Positions 20,046 to 28,765 of a DNA stretch of 64,000 nt are shown piece after piece. Under the pieces are notes generated by a model. It saw nothing but the letters and a program-made list of their open reading frames with translations. It had not been told where the DNA came from and did no database searches. Each line of letters begins with the position of its first letter. Positions within the stretch are counted from its first letter, which is position 1. A program made the position numbers and the translations under genes. The DNA is from an uncultured Anaeroplasmataceae bacterium. GTDB lineage: Bacteria; Bacillota_I; Bacilli_A; Acholeplasmatales; Anaeroplasmataceae. Where the stretch lies: assembly GCA_934229785.1 (NCBI GenBank), contig CAKQEA010000001.1:1-64000 (forward strand), read 5' to 3'.

Positions 20046-20681
20046 ATGCTTAGAGAGGATATTTTAGAATTTATTAGTGAAATTCCTAATAATGTTGAAA
20101 TTGTTGCAGCTACAAAATATGTTGATGCAGAACAAATGAGAAAGCTTTATGATAGTGGTATTCATTCATTTGGAGAAAATAGAGTTGAAGCTTTTTTAGA
20201 TAAATATGATGTTTTAAGTGATTTAGATATTAAATGGAATTTTATTGGTCACTTACAAAAAAATAAAGCTAAAAAAGTTATAAATAAAATTGATGTATTA
20301 CATTCTTTAGATTCTTTAGAGTTAGCTAATATTATTGATAAAACAAGGACTAACCCCCTTGATTGCTTTATTGAAGTTTCTATCAATTTAGAGGAAAATA
20401 AAAATGGTGTTAATTTTAAAGAATTAAATCAATTTGTTAGCGAGGCTTTAAAATTTAAAAATATTAATCTTGTTGGCTTGATGATGATGAGTAAGAAGAA
20501 CTCAACTCATGATGATTTGATGAAACAATTTAAAGCTTTAGCTTATTTAAAAGATAGAGTTTCTAAGGATTTTAATATAGTGTTGCCTTATTTATCAATG
20601 GGAATGAGTGATGATTATAAGGAGGCTATAGCTTGTGGAGCAACACATATTAGACTTGGTAGAATATTATGGAAGAATTAG
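20046..20681 (+). CDS. YggS/YlmE-family pyridoxal phosphate homeostasis protein
   Basis: A 211-residue TIM-barrel PLP-binding protein that buffers pyridoxal phosphate and has no known catalytic reaction. The PLP lysine is Lys24 in VAATKYVDAEQM. FGENRVEAFLDKY, WNFIGHLQKNKAK and SMGMSDDYKEAIACGATHIRLGRILW are all standard family blocks. Start 20046 follows GGTGA by about five bases; an in-frame ATG at 20031 would add five residues. A TATAAT at 20018-20023 suggests a short leader. It overlaps the next gene by 13 bp. In many Firmicutes ylmE sits with ylmH, as here. Confidence 0.92.
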   Translation: MLREDILEFISEIPNNVEIVAATKYVDAEQMRKLYDSGIHSFGENRVEAFLDKYDVLSDLDIKWNFIGHLQKNKAKKVINKIDVLHSLDSLELANIIDKTRTNPLDCFIEVSINLEENKNGVNFKELNQFVSEALKFKNINLVGLMMMSKKNSTHDDLMKQFKALAYLKDRVSKDFNIVLPYLSMGMSDDYKEAIACGATHIRLGRILWKN

Positions 20682-21406
20682 AACTATTTAAAAAAAGGGT
20701 AGATTCACTTATAGAGAAGGCTTATAGCGGTAATGTTTGCTTATTGCCATTTTTAGATGAAGCTATGCTTGGCATTTTAAAGGAAAAAGAAAAGCAAAGT
20801 GGCTGCTGTGTATATACAAATGGTGGAATTTTAAATGCTGATAGACTTAGAGCTATTATTTCTATATATGATGTTAAAAAAGATGATTTTAAAATTGTAA
20901 TTTTTAAAATTAATTATAATAAAAAATATTATGAAATTAATCATAGAAGTATTTTAGGTTCCTTAATGGGCTTAGGCATTAAACGTGAATGTATTGGTGA
21001 TATTGTTATATCTAAAGATTTGGATGCTTATTTTGCTGCTACCTTAGAGATTAGTAAATACATTATGGATAATTTAAGCTTTATAGGTAAGACTCCTATT
21101 GAACTTGAAATTATAAAAGATGAAATTACTAACACCATTAGGTATGAAGATAAAAATTTTTTTGTTGCCTCATTAAGGCTTGATGTTATAATTGCAGAGG
21201 CTTATAATATGTCACGTAGCTTGGCCTTAGAAATGATACAAGGTGGTTTAGTTTATATAAATCATATTTTAATTACAAATTCTTCCCATATCGTTAAGCT
21301 TGATGATGAAATTAGTGTTAGGCATAAGGGAAGAGTCAAATTATCAAAAATAGGTGGTTGTAGCCGAAGTGGACGAATTTGTGTTACACTATCAAAAAGA
21401 GTGTGA
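20669..21406 (+). CDS. ylmH: YlmH-family S4-domain RNA-binding protein
   Basis: A 245-residue protein with the YlmH N-terminal domain (FLDEAMLGILKEKEKQSG, then LGSLMGLGIKRECIGDI near 92) and a C-terminal S4 RNA-binding domain (SLRLDVIIAEAYNMSRSLALEMIQGGLVYIN, about 170-200). YlmH homologues bind the ribosome and have been linked to rescue of stalled large subunits; that role is from the family. It overlaps yggS by 13 bp and the S-adenosylhomocysteine nucleosidase gene starts eight bases after it, so the three are probably co-transcribed. Confidence 0.9.
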   Translation: MEELELFKKRVDSLIEKAYSGNVCLLPFLDEAMLGILKEKEKQSGCCVYTNGGILNADRLRAIISIYDVKKDDFKIVIFKINYNKKYYEINHRSILGSLMGLGIKRECIGDIVISKDLDAYFAATLEISKYIMDNLSFIGKTPIELEIIKDEITNTIRYEDKNFFVASLRLDVIIAEAYNMSRSLALEMIQGGLVYINHILITNSSHIVKLDDEISVRHKGRVKLSKIGGCSRSGRICVTLSKRV

Positions 21407-21413
21407 GGGTTTT

Positions 21414-22100
21414 ATGAATAGAATTGGTATTATTGCGGCTATGAAGCCAGAATTAGATATTTTAAGAGATGAGCTTTTAAATTCAACTACAGTTAAGCAT
21501 TGTGGCTGTGTTTTTTATTGTGGTACAATTGGTAATTGTGATGTTGTGTTAAGTGAATGTGGAGTTGGAAAGGTTAACTCTTCAATGGCTGCTACATTGA
21601 TGATTTCCTATTTTGAATGTAATTTATTAATTAATACGGGAATCGCTGGAGCAGTTGGTGGTCTTAAGAGAAAGGATGTTGTCATAGCTTCAAAGCTAAT
21701 GTATCATGATTTTGATACAACAATATTTGGTTATCAATATGGTCAGGTTCCGGCTATGCCTTTAGAATTTACTCCGAACATTGAAAGTGTTATAATGATT
21801 AAGAAGGTTTTAAATAAGCTAGGGATTTCTTATAATTATTGTCCTGTATATAGTGGAGATCAGTTTGTATCTAAGCGTGAACAGTTAACCAAAATTAATC
21901 CAGAGATTCCTTCAGCCTGTGAGATGGAGGGGGCAAGTATTGCCCAGGTTGCAGTAAAATCTGGAGTTGATTTCATTGTGCTACGCTACATTTCTGATGT
22001 TGTTGGTGAGGAAAATCAGGTTGAAGATTATTTAAGCTTTGAAAGTGAAATGGCTGAGCGTTCTAGTAAAATTTGTAGTGCTATTTTGAATAATTTATAA
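21414..22100 (+). CDS. mtnN: 5'-methylthioadenosine/S-adenosylhomocysteine nucleosidase
   Basis: A 228-residue enzyme that cleaves the glycosidic bond of MTA and SAH to free adenine in the activated methyl cycle. The opening MNRIGIIAAMKPELDILRDEL is diagnostic. Other family marks are INTGIAGAV, SGDQF, CEMEGASIAQVA (substrate-binding Glu pair) and RYISD with the catalytic Asp. Start 21414 is set by TGAGGG at 21404-21409; an open frame upstream from 21354 overlaps ylmH and lacks this site. Confidence 0.93.
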   Translation: MNRIGIIAAMKPELDILRDELLNSTTVKHCGCVFYCGTIGNCDVVLSECGVGKVNSSMAATLMISYFECNLLINTGIAGAVGGLKRKDVVIASKLMYHDFDTTIFGYQYGQVPAMPLEFTPNIESVIMIKKVLNKLGISYNYCPVYSGDQFVSKREQLTKINPEIPSACEMEGASIAQVAVKSGVDFIVLRYISDVVGEENQVEDYLSFESEMAERSSKICSAILNNL

Positions 22101-22132
22101 AAAATGGTAAATAATAAGGATGGTGAGATATA

Positions 22133-22612
22133 ATGTATCTTTTCATCCTTATTTTTTTTATCATTATATTGATATTACAGGTTAACGTACATATTTTTTT
22201 TAAAAGTATGGGTGACACAGTAAAGATGTATATGAGTATTGGCCTAATTCATATAGAGATTCCTCATCACAGACTATTAGCTAAGCTTAATAGTAAAAAA
22301 ATGAAAAATATTAAGGTTAAAAGGACAAACAGGCTCACTAATTTATTTTTATCTCATAGTGTCTTAGATCATTTTTATATATCAAAGTCCTCATCTATAG
22401 ATTTAGCTAGTAATGGAATAAATAATGCATTGTTTTTAGTTTTAGCATATGAGCTTAAGGGACTTTTATTTTCAAAATGTCGACTTGTTGAAAATAATCA
22501 AATTAATTTACGTTATGATGAAGCCTATGAGAATATTGACTATTACTTCGATATACATATTAGTATTATAAATATTATTATTGTATCGATTAAATCTATA
22601 TTTAAAAGGTGA
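22133..22612 (+). CDS. DUF2953/YtfI-like membrane-anchored protein
   Basis: A 159-residue protein with one N-terminal membrane helix (LFILIFFIIILILQVNVHIFF), a basic middle (LAKLNSKKMKNIKVKR) and a polar end. Low similarity in sequence but the position directly before a YtfJ-like gene, with a four-base GTGA overlap, matches the ytfI-ytfJ pair of Bacillus. GGTGAG precedes the ATG by seven bases. Function is unknown; the family call rests mainly on gene order. Confidence 0.6.
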   Translation: MYLFILIFFIIILILQVNVHIFFKSMGDTVKMYMSIGLIHIEIPHHRLLAKLNSKKMKNIKVKRTNRLTNLFLSHSVLDHFYISKSSSIDLASNGINNALFLVLAYELKGLLFSKCRLVENNQINLRYDEAYENIDYYFDIHISIINIIIVSIKSIFKR

Positions 22613-23004
22613 TTATTATCGAACATCCAATCAGTGAATTATTAGATGTAAGTATGAAAAGTCTTAAGGAAATGATAGATGCTAATACCATATTTGGTAC
22701 TCCAATTACTTATAATGGTACAACTATTATTCCGGTTTCTAAAGTAAAGCTTGGCTTTTTAAGTGGTGGTAGTGATATTAAGCCTAATTCAAATAAGGAG
22801 GATCCTTTATTTGGTGGTGCAACAGGTGGTGGTGTTTTTTTAACTCCAATTGCGTTTTTAGTTGTTCAAGGTACTAGTATTTCATTATTATCTATTGATA
22901 GTAAAACTCATCTAATTGAGGAATTAATAGAAAAAGCACCCAAACTATATGACAAGCTTAAAACTTTACTTGAAAATATTAATACAAATAAAGCAGATTT
23001 TTAA
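22609..23004 (+). CDS. YtfJ/GerW-family protein
   Basis: A 131-residue protein: EHPISELLDVSMKSLKEMID at the start, then TIFGTPITYNGTTIIPVSKV, a glycine-rich ATGGGVFLTPIAFLVV, and a short tail. This matches the GerW/YtfJ family, which acts in spore germination in Bacillus but is also present in non-sporulating Firmicutes. The GTG at 22609 overlaps the previous stop as GTGA, suggesting coupled translation. AGGTGATT at 22607-22614 looks like a ribosome site, which leaves a rare ATC start at 22618 as a less likely alternative. Confidence 0.85.
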   Translation: MIIIEHPISELLDVSMKSLKEMIDANTIFGTPITYNGTTIIPVSKVKLGFLSGGSDIKPNSNKEDPLFGGATGGGVFLTPIAFLVVQGTSISLLSIDSKTHLIEELIEKAPKLYDKLKTLLENINTNKADF

Positions 23005-23045
23005 TATTTAATTTAGCATTATAAACTACAATTTAATTCATTTTT

Positions 23046-23083
23046 AAGAAAATAACTATTTTGGTTATTTTCTTATTTTTTTT
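23046..23083 (+). terminator. Terminator after the ytfJ-like gene
   Basis: AAGAAAATAAC (23046-23056) pairs with GTTATTTTCTT (23064-23074), followed by a T run. Confidence 0.82.
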
Positions 23084-23121
23084 CTATAATTTAATGATAA
23101 AATATAGTATGAGGTTACAAT

Positions 23122-23709
23122 ATGAAAGAAAAATTTTATGCTGTAAAGGATAAAGACCACAAGTTAATATTTAATAGCTATGAGGATGTAAAGAAAATAC
23201 TTTCCACCTTAAAATCACCAACTCATAAATCATTTTCTACCTTAGAAGAAGCCAAAGCATTTTTAGATGGTAAAGAAATTCAAACAGAGGTATCAGGACC
23301 AATTGCTTATGTTGATGGATCTTATGATGATAAAACAGGATGTTATAGCTTTGGCGGTGTTTTAATTATTGATGATAATATTTATCAATTTAATAAAAAA
23401 TATGAACATGATGAATATTCTTCAATGCGTAATGTTGCAGGAGAAATCAAAGGTGCTGGATATATTATTAATTATTGTATAAATAGAGGCATTAAGGAAA
23501 TTAATATTTTTTACGATTATATTGGTATTGAAATGTGGTACACAGGAGCTTGGAAAGCTAAAAGTAAGATAGCAGTTGATTATGTTAATTTCTTAAATAA
23601 AAATAAAGATAAAATAAAGATTAATTTTCATAAAGTTAAAAGTCATACAAATGTTAAATATAATGATATGGCAGATATGCTAGCCAAAAAAGCATTAGGG
23701 CTTTTGTAA
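23122..23709 (+). CDS. rnhA: Ribonuclease H with N-terminal viroplasmin-type RNA:DNA-binding domain
   Basis: A 195-residue enzyme that cuts RNA in RNA-DNA hybrids. The first about 50 residues (KFYAVKDKDHKLIFNSYEDV, then THKSFSTLEEAKAFL) form the caulimovirus viroplasmin/RNase H1 N-terminal hybrid-binding domain. The catalytic domain starts at IAYVDGSYD with Asp65, followed by NVAGEIKGA with the catalytic Glu and SHTNVKYNDMADMLAKKAL with the last acidic residue. GAGGT lies about six bases before the ATG. It stands alone with its own terminator upstream. Confidence 0.92.
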   Translation: MKEKFYAVKDKDHKLIFNSYEDVKKILSTLKSPTHKSFSTLEEAKAFLDGKEIQTEVSGPIAYVDGSYDDKTGCYSFGGVLIIDDNIYQFNKKYEHDEYSSMRNVAGEIKGAGYIINYCINRGIKEINIFYDYIGIEMWYTGAWKAKSKIAVDYVNFLNKNKDKIKINFHKVKSHTNVKYNDMADMLAKKALGLL

Positions 23710-24186
23710 ATTGTTTATTAAAAATAGTACTATAGTGTTATTTTGTTTTATTTTCATTCCTCCCTGCATTGATTCAGCGTTGTTATTTGAAAATAGTATA
23801 TCAAAGTCGTTAATAAAAAATAATATTTCTTCCTTATCTTTTCCTTTCATTCTGTTGTACAACTGAATTTCTTCACTATATATTATTTCAGATTCACCTT
23901 TTAACTTTGTTCCCCACAATTCAATTAATTTATCATATTTTTTATAATATTCGTCTGTTTTCTCTTTTGTAAAAGTCTTTACGTCTGATTTTATTAGTTT
24001 TTTCCTATGCTCATTAATATCATTTAAAAACGTTCTAATTTCCAATGGAATTTTATGATTTTCATTGCTTAAATCATAACAGCCTTTTAAATATCTTGAG
24101 ATATGAACATTACATTGTGCTTTTTTCAATCCATATTTACCAAAAACTCTTGTACCATCTTTTATTAATATATTTAAATATTTCAA
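23710..24186 (-). pseudogene. IS66-like transposase, C-terminal remnant
   Basis: About 160 codons on the minus strand without a proper start (the frame opens at TTG). TRVFGKYGLKKAQCNVHISRYLKG, then NDFDILFSNNNAESMQGGMKIKQ, correspond to the late part of IS66-type DDE transposases, where functional members read F(T/S)NN-AERDLR-KVKQK. Here the AERDLR block is altered, and the end runs into rnhA. The N-terminal two thirds are absent, so this is an inactive fragment. Confidence 0.65.
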
Positions 24187-24309
24187 ATATTGATTTTAAA
24201 TATATGAAAGATGAATTGATTAGTATAATAAATAATCACAAATCTAATCAATCATTATTACCATTATCTTATAGGATATATGATATATAGAGTAAAAAAT
24301 AAGTGATAT

Positions 24310-24837
24310 TTGCAGGTTATAATTACTACTATTGTAGAAAATTATTTAACAAGAAAAGAATATGGTGTCATAGGATTAGATTTTAATAATGGTTTTATTT
24401 CATTTAGTGAAACAAATGAGTCTGGAAATTTAATTAAAGCATTAAATTATCCACTCAAATATCATGGATGTGGCAACAAAGCATCAAATGAGATGCTTAA
24501 TACAATAAATAATATTGTTACTTATGCAAGAAGTGTAGGAAAAGATATAAGTATTGAAGATTTAAAGTTTGATTCAAAAAAAGCTAAGTCAATAAAATCA
24601 AATCAAAAAAATGAAAAGAAATATAATACGATGATTCATACTCTTGATTATTCAAGATATATATTTAGATTAGAAAATAAATGTCATAAGATGCAAGTGT
24701 CATTAAATAAGATTAATCCTTATAATACAAGCCTAATAGGATATGAAAAATATGCAAAAAATAGAAAAATGACTATTCATCAAGCAGCAAGCTTTGTAAT
24801 ATCAAGAAGATATCAAGGATTTATTGATAAACTATAA
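24310..24837 (+). pseudogene. TnpB-like (IS200/IS605-type OrfB-related) protein, N-terminally truncated
   Basis: A 175-codon remnant of a TnpB-like RNA-guided nuclease relative. YGVIGLDFNNGFISFSE carries the first RuvC-type Asp and ISIEDLKFDSKK the RuvC-II Glu. The C-terminus, NPYNTSLIGYEKYAKNRK then HQAASFVISRRYQGF, matches TnpB-related proteins that lack the CxxC zinc finger of classical TnpB. The frame opens without a start or ribosome site (TTG). The region upstream lacks the expected N-terminal half, so it is truncated. Its last 207 bases are repeated at 58494-58700. Whether a third catalytic Asp existed cannot be judged here. Confidence 0.65.
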
Positions 24838-25063
24838 ATTAGATAATTTGTTCTTTTAAGGCAATTATATTACCAAGAGATAATATAATTGTTGCTTAAA
24901 GGGATATAAAAAGTATTAAATAGATTATAAGTTAGTTTTATGTATACCCCAAATAGTAAGACTTTATTAATTGGAGAATAGAATGAAATTATAATCTATA
25001 AAAGACTAGCCGTAAGGGCTAAAGTATATGAATTCTATAGTTTTCTATACTTTATTTTACGGT
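24838..25063 (+). ncRNA. Conserved structured 3' region of the TnpB-like element, candidate omega-RNA (copy 1)
   Basis: This 226-bp non-coding segment directly follows the TnpB-like stop codon and is identical by eye to 58701-58926. It folds well: GCAATTATATTA (24861-24872) with TAATATAATTG (24881-24891), extended outward by TTTAAG/CTTAAA; TAGCC (25007-25011) with GGCTA (25017-25021); AAAGTATA (25021-25028) with TATACTTT (25046-25053). In IS605/IS607-type elements the guide RNA is transcribed from this place and ends at the right element boundary, where identity stops here (ACGGT, 25059-25063). The RNA role is inferred. Confidence 0.55.
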
Positions 25064-25138
25064 GATGGTAATCCTGAGGTTGGAATGAAATTTCAAATAG
25101 ATAAAACTATAGAATATATTAATGAATTTTTAGGATAA
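25061..25138 (+). pseudogene. 3' tail of a gene interrupted by the TnpB-like element
   Basis: Directly after the element boundary the sequence reads open as GDGNPEVGMKFQIDKTIEYI then NEFLG and a TAA at 25136-25138, and a terminator hairpin follows at once. This looks like the last 25 or so codons of a gene whose front is missing. The protein family is not recognised. Confidence 0.45.
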
Positions 25139-25167
25139 GGATTTCTATCTTCGGATTGAAATCTTTT
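25139..25167 (+). terminator. Terminator with UUCG-capped stem
   Basis: GATTTC (25140-25145) pairs with GAAATC (25158-25163), with an inner ATC-TTCG-GAT hairpin, followed by TTTT. It begins directly after the TAA of the gene tail at 25061-25138. Confidence 0.75.
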
Positions 25168-25230
25168 GTTCTTAGACATTTTATTTGAAAGATGATAAAC
25201 TATATTTAATAAAAAAATTATGGAGGATTT

Positions 25231-27174
25231 ATGTATAAATTTAGTAAAGAAGAACTAAAAAGCTTTTCCTTTGGAGATTCTAGATGCTTTGTTATGCCTA
25301 ATGGACTTGGTGGATATACCTCTACTTCATTAATTAATAGTAGTCATCGTAAGCATTATGGATATTTAATTGCTTCACTTAAGCCACCTGTTGAACGTAA
25401 AATGATTCTAACTAGAATCAATGAAAGAGTAGTTATTGATGATAAAATATATGATTTAGAATCTCAAAAATATAATAATTATATTAAGGAAAATCAAAAA
25501 TATATAGAGGAATTTACTTTGAATTATATTCCTACCTATAAATATAATGTTAATGGTGTTTCTATAGTGAAACAAATTGCGCCATTATATGGTAAAAATA
25601 CTGTTGCGGTAAGCTATGTGATTAATTCTAGTATTGATTCTAAGATTGTTTTAGAGCCATTATTTAATTATAGAGATCATGGAGATGCCTCAAATAAAGA
25701 GGATTTAAAGTTTACTGAGGAAGAGGATAATGGAATATATTGTCTTATTCCTAAAAAAAATAAAGATATTAAAATAAAGCTTTTGTATAATGGTGGTATA
25801 ATAACAAGAAATATTGATAAATATACTTTACCGCATTATTGTGAATATGATATATCTACAGGAGATAATAGATTAGATACTAATTATAAACCTATTCATA
25901 TTGATATTGATGTAAAAGCTAATTTAGAAAAAAGAATTAGTATTATTTGTACAATTGATGAAATACCTAATATTGATGCCTTTGATATAATTAATAATTA
26001 TCAAAATAGAATTAATTCTCTAATTAAAAGGTCTAAGCTTAGGGATAATCTAGCCATAGATTTAGTTGTAGCTAGTGATAGCTTCTTAGCTTATCGAAAG
26101 TCTACAAATTTAAAAACTATCTTAGCAGGACTCCCTTGGTTTACTGATTGGGGAAGAGACACAATGATTGCTTTCACAGGATTGATTTTAGTACCAAAAC
26201 GCTTTAATGAGGCTAAAGAAATTTTAAAATCATTTTCATTATATGAAAAAAATGGTTTGATTCCTAATATGTTTCCTGATGATGGAGGAAAGCCTTTATA
26301 TAATACAGTAGATGCATCATTATGGTATTTTTATGCTTGTTATAAATATATTAAATATACTAAGGATAAGGAATTTATTAAAAATGAAATATATCCTACT
26401 TTAAAAAGAATAATCAAGGCTTATAGTACTCATACTGATTTTTCTATTTATATGGATGATGATTATTTAATTCATGCTGGAAGTGATCAGGATCAAATTA
26501 CTTGGATGGATGTTAGAATTAATGGAGTTGCGGTAACACCAAGACATGGTAAGCCTGTTGAGATTAATGCTTTATGGTATAGTGCCTTAAGAACAATGGA
26601 TTATTTTAGTAAAATTTTTGATGATTATGATCCATTTTATTTGAAATTATCTAAAAAGGTAAAGAAATCATTCAATAAAAAATTTATTAATCCTAGTTTA
26701 AATTCATTATATGATACTGTTGATCCATATGATTATAAAATTAGACCAAATCAGCTTTATTCTTTATCTTTACCTTATAAGGTGCTAGAAAAAAAGTATG
26801 CTAAAATGGTAGTAGATACAGTTAAAGAATTACTTTATAACATATATGGAATGAGAAGCCTAAGTATTAATGATAAGGACTTTAAGCCAAAATATGAAGG
26901 ACCATTAGAAGAAAGAGATTATGAATATCATATGGGAACAACATGGGGCTTTTTATTAGGAGCTTACTTTGATTCATATTATTATGTATATAAAGATAAG
27001 AATGAAATTCAAAGGATGGTTAATGCTGTTATTCCTCATTTAAATGATGGCTGTATTAATGGCTTTGCTGAAATATTTGATGGTGATGTAGCCTCAAGAA
27101 CAAGAGGCTGTTATACTCAAGCTTGGAGTATTGGTGAACTTTTAAGAAGCTATTATGAAAATGTCTTAAAATAA
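25231..27174 (+). CDS. Glycogen debranching enzyme (amylo-alpha-1,6-glucosidase, GH133 type)
   Basis: A 647-residue cytoplasmic enzyme that hydrolyses alpha-1,6 branch glucose on glycogen or limit dextrins. The N-terminal GDE_N_bis-type domain (about 1-250) has CFVMPNGLGGYTSTS then HYGYLIAS. The (alpha/alpha)6 C-terminal domain has GLPWFTDWGRDTMIAFTG (Asp310), GLIPNMFPDDG and NTVDASLWYFYA, then DQDQITWMDVRI and FAEIFDGDVASRTRGCYTQAWS. There is no signal peptide. GGAGG precedes the ATG by three bases. It fits with glycogen phosphorylase, MalQ and pullulanase downstream. Confidence 0.92.
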   Translation: MYKFSKEELKSFSFGDSRCFVMPNGLGGYTSTSLINSSHRKHYGYLIASLKPPVERKMILTRINERVVIDDKIYDLESQKYNNYIKENQKYIEEFTLNYIPTYKYNVNGVSIVKQIAPLYGKNTVAVSYVINSSIDSKIVLEPLFNYRDHGDASNKEDLKFTEEEDNGIYCLIPKKNKDIKIKLLYNGGIITRNIDKYTLPHYCEYDISTGDNRLDTNYKPIHIDIDVKANLEKRISIICTIDEIPNIDAFDIINNYQNRINSLIKRSKLRDNLAIDLVVASDSFLAYRKSTNLKTILAGLPWFTDWGRDTMIAFTGLILVPKRFNEAKEILKSFSLYEKNGLIPNMFPDDGGKPLYNTVDASLWYFYACYKYIKYTKDKEFIKNEIYPTLKRIIKAYSTHTDFSIYMDDDYLIHAGSDQDQITWMDVRINGVAVTPRHGKPVEINALWYSALRTMDYFSKIFDDYDPFYLKLSKKVKKSFNKKFINPSLNSLYDTVDPYDYKIRPNQLYSLSLPYKVLEKKYAKMVVDTVKELLYNIYGMRSLSINDKDFKPKYEGPLEERDYEYHMGTTWGFLLGAYFDSYYYVYKDKNEIQRMVNAVIPHLNDGCINGFAEIFDGDVASRTRGCYTQAWSIGELLRSYYENVLK

Positions 27175-27178
27175 ATAG

Positions 27179-27226
27179 GGGGCTGTGAAAACAACTTTTA
27201 TTGTAGTTAGTTTTTTTCACAGCCCC
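27179..27226. repeat. 13-bp perfect inverted repeat, solo hairpin
   Basis: GGGGCTGTGAAAA (27179-27191) and its complement (27214-27226) enclose 22 bases. The palindrome resembles the termini of IS elements or a small MITE; it may also work as a terminator for the debranching gene, although no T run follows. Confidence 0.6.
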
Positions 27227-27227
27227 A

Positions 27228-27280
27228 TTTTAGTAGATTATTAACTTAATTATAGCACAACAACTGCAAAACTCGGGTTA
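27228..27280 (+). repeat. Dispersed 53-bp repeat, copy A
   Basis: A sequence of about 53 bp ending in GCACAACAACTGCAAAACTC-GGG that recurs inverted at 57795-57848 with only a few changes. Its last about 25 bases also recur at 58411-58436. It may be the end of an insertion element; no transposase is attached here. Confidence 0.7.
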
Positions 27281-27324
27281 TAGCATAATTCTACAAATAT
27301 TGTAAATGTTTTATGCTTAAAAAA

Positions 27325-28659
27325 TTAATCTATTGCCTTATTTTTCCATTTTCCAGTATAAAATCTAATAACACATAATATAGCTCTTACTACCTCGTCT
27401 AACGCAGGAGCTAGGAAAATTCCTATAAAGCCTATACCTAATATACTAACAAATAAATATGAACCAAAGGAAGCAACTAAAAACATTGAAAATATTGCAC
27501 AAACAACTGGGAATATTGTATCTCCACTACTTTTTAATGCGTTAATATAAATTAAATTAGCACATCTTCCAGTTTCATATAAAAATAGAATAGGTAAAAC
27601 ACTATATATAGCATTTAAAATATTATTATTTTGAGTTATTAATGGAAATATTAATCCTCCAAAGCAATTTATAGTTATAACTAATATTAATATTATTGGG
27701 TAGCATAATAAAAATGATAATTTAGTAGAATTAGTTGCTTCAGTAAAATCCTTTTTACCAACATTATATCCTACAATAATTGAATTAGCACTTCCAAATG
27801 CACCAGATATTATGTAAATAAAGGCTAATATCATTGATAGATAAGTTCTAGCTGTTAGCATTTCAGTTAATAATAAGTTTACTTGAGATAATACTATTAT
27901 TTGTGATATATTATAACAAATATTTTCAAGCGCGCTAGGTCCACCTATTTTTATAATTGCTTTAGTAATATTTTTATCAAGCTTAAAAATAAATATTTTT
28001 TGTTTAAGTATTATCTTTGTTAATAATATTGTTGTAAGACAGGTAAATATATGACAAATAACAGTTGCTATTGCAGCACCCTTATAGCCTAGACTAGGTA
28101 TTCCTAAAAATCCAAATATTAATATATAATTTAAAATTACATTTAATATATTTGCACTAAAGGATATTATTGTTACAACAAGAGGCTTTGAATGTGATTT
28201 GAAATTACTAGACATACAACTTGTCATTGCTAAAAAGGGTAACCCAATTGAAACAATCCTAATATATCCTGAAGCCTCATCTATAATATCACTAGGTGTA
28301 TTAGTCATTCTAAGTAATGGCTTATTCCATATTATAAATGCTAAGGCTATTATTATGGCAATAAATAAATTAAATATAATACCATGACCTAATACCATAT
28401 TACTCTTTTCAATTTCATTTGCGCCTAAATATTGACTGACTATAATTCCTACACCAATTGAACAAATTGCGAATAAAACTGTTAAAAATCCAATTACAGT
28501 ATTTGCATTACCAATTGCGGCAACTGATGGTTCGTTATATTTAGAAATCATTATTGTATCTATTGAACCTAAAAGCTGAGCTAATAATGTTTCTAAGAAC
28601 AATGGTAAAGCTAGCTTAAATAATGCAGTTATTCTATCCCTTTTAAAAAGCTTTTTCAT
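27325..28659 (-). CDS. MATE-family multidrug/cation antiporter
   Basis: A 444-residue membrane protein with about twelve helices, in two homologous halves. Typical are LFLETLLAQLLGSIDTIMIS at the start, VAAIGNANTVIGFL, GIIVSQYLGANEIEKSN and GANSIIVGYNVGKK-like text in the second half. It exports drugs or metabolites using Na+ or H+. Start at 28659 is set by GAGGGG upstream; an open frame extending 22 codons further has no ribosome site. It is divergent from an AraC-type regulator with about 100 bp in between. Confidence 0.88.
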   Translation of the reverse strand: MKKLFKRDRITALFKLALPLFLETLLAQLLGSIDTIMISKYNEPSVAAIGNANTVIGFLTVLFAICSIGVGIIVSQYLGANEIEKSNMVLGHGIIFNLFIAIIIALAFIIWNKPLLRMTNTPSDIIDEASGYIRIVSIGLPFLAMTSCMSSNFKSHSKPLVVTIISFSANILNVILNYILIFGFLGIPSLGYKGAAIATVICHIFTCLTTILLTKIILKQKIFIFKLDKNITKAIIKIGGPSALENICYNISQIIVLSQVNLLLTEMLTARTYLSMILAFIYIISGAFGSANSIIVGYNVGKKDFTEATNSTKLSFLLCYPIILILVITINCFGGLIFPLITQNNNILNAIYSVLPILFLYETGRCANLIYINALKSSGDTIFPVVCAIFSMFLVASFGSYLFVSILGIGFIGIFLAPALDEVVRAILCVIRFYTGKWKNKAID

Positions 28660-28765
28660 ATTGTTTTCCCCTCTATAATTTTTTATAATATAATTATATA
28701 GAGGAAGTACTTGTAAAAATATCAATATTTTTACTATATTTTATAATTATTTTGAGGTTTTAGTT
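28660..28765. promoter_or_regulatory. Divergent MATE/araC control region with dyad
   Basis: CCTCTATA (28670-28677) and TATAGAGG (28697-28704) form an 8-bp inverted repeat in the spacer between the two divergent genes. The left arm overlaps the MATE ribosome site, so it could be an operator or an RNA hairpin hiding that site. Confidence 0.4.

Noticed and set aside
24045..24290. Plus-strand open frame opposite the IS66-like remnant
   Set aside because: It is mostly antisense to the transposase fragment and has no ribosome site.
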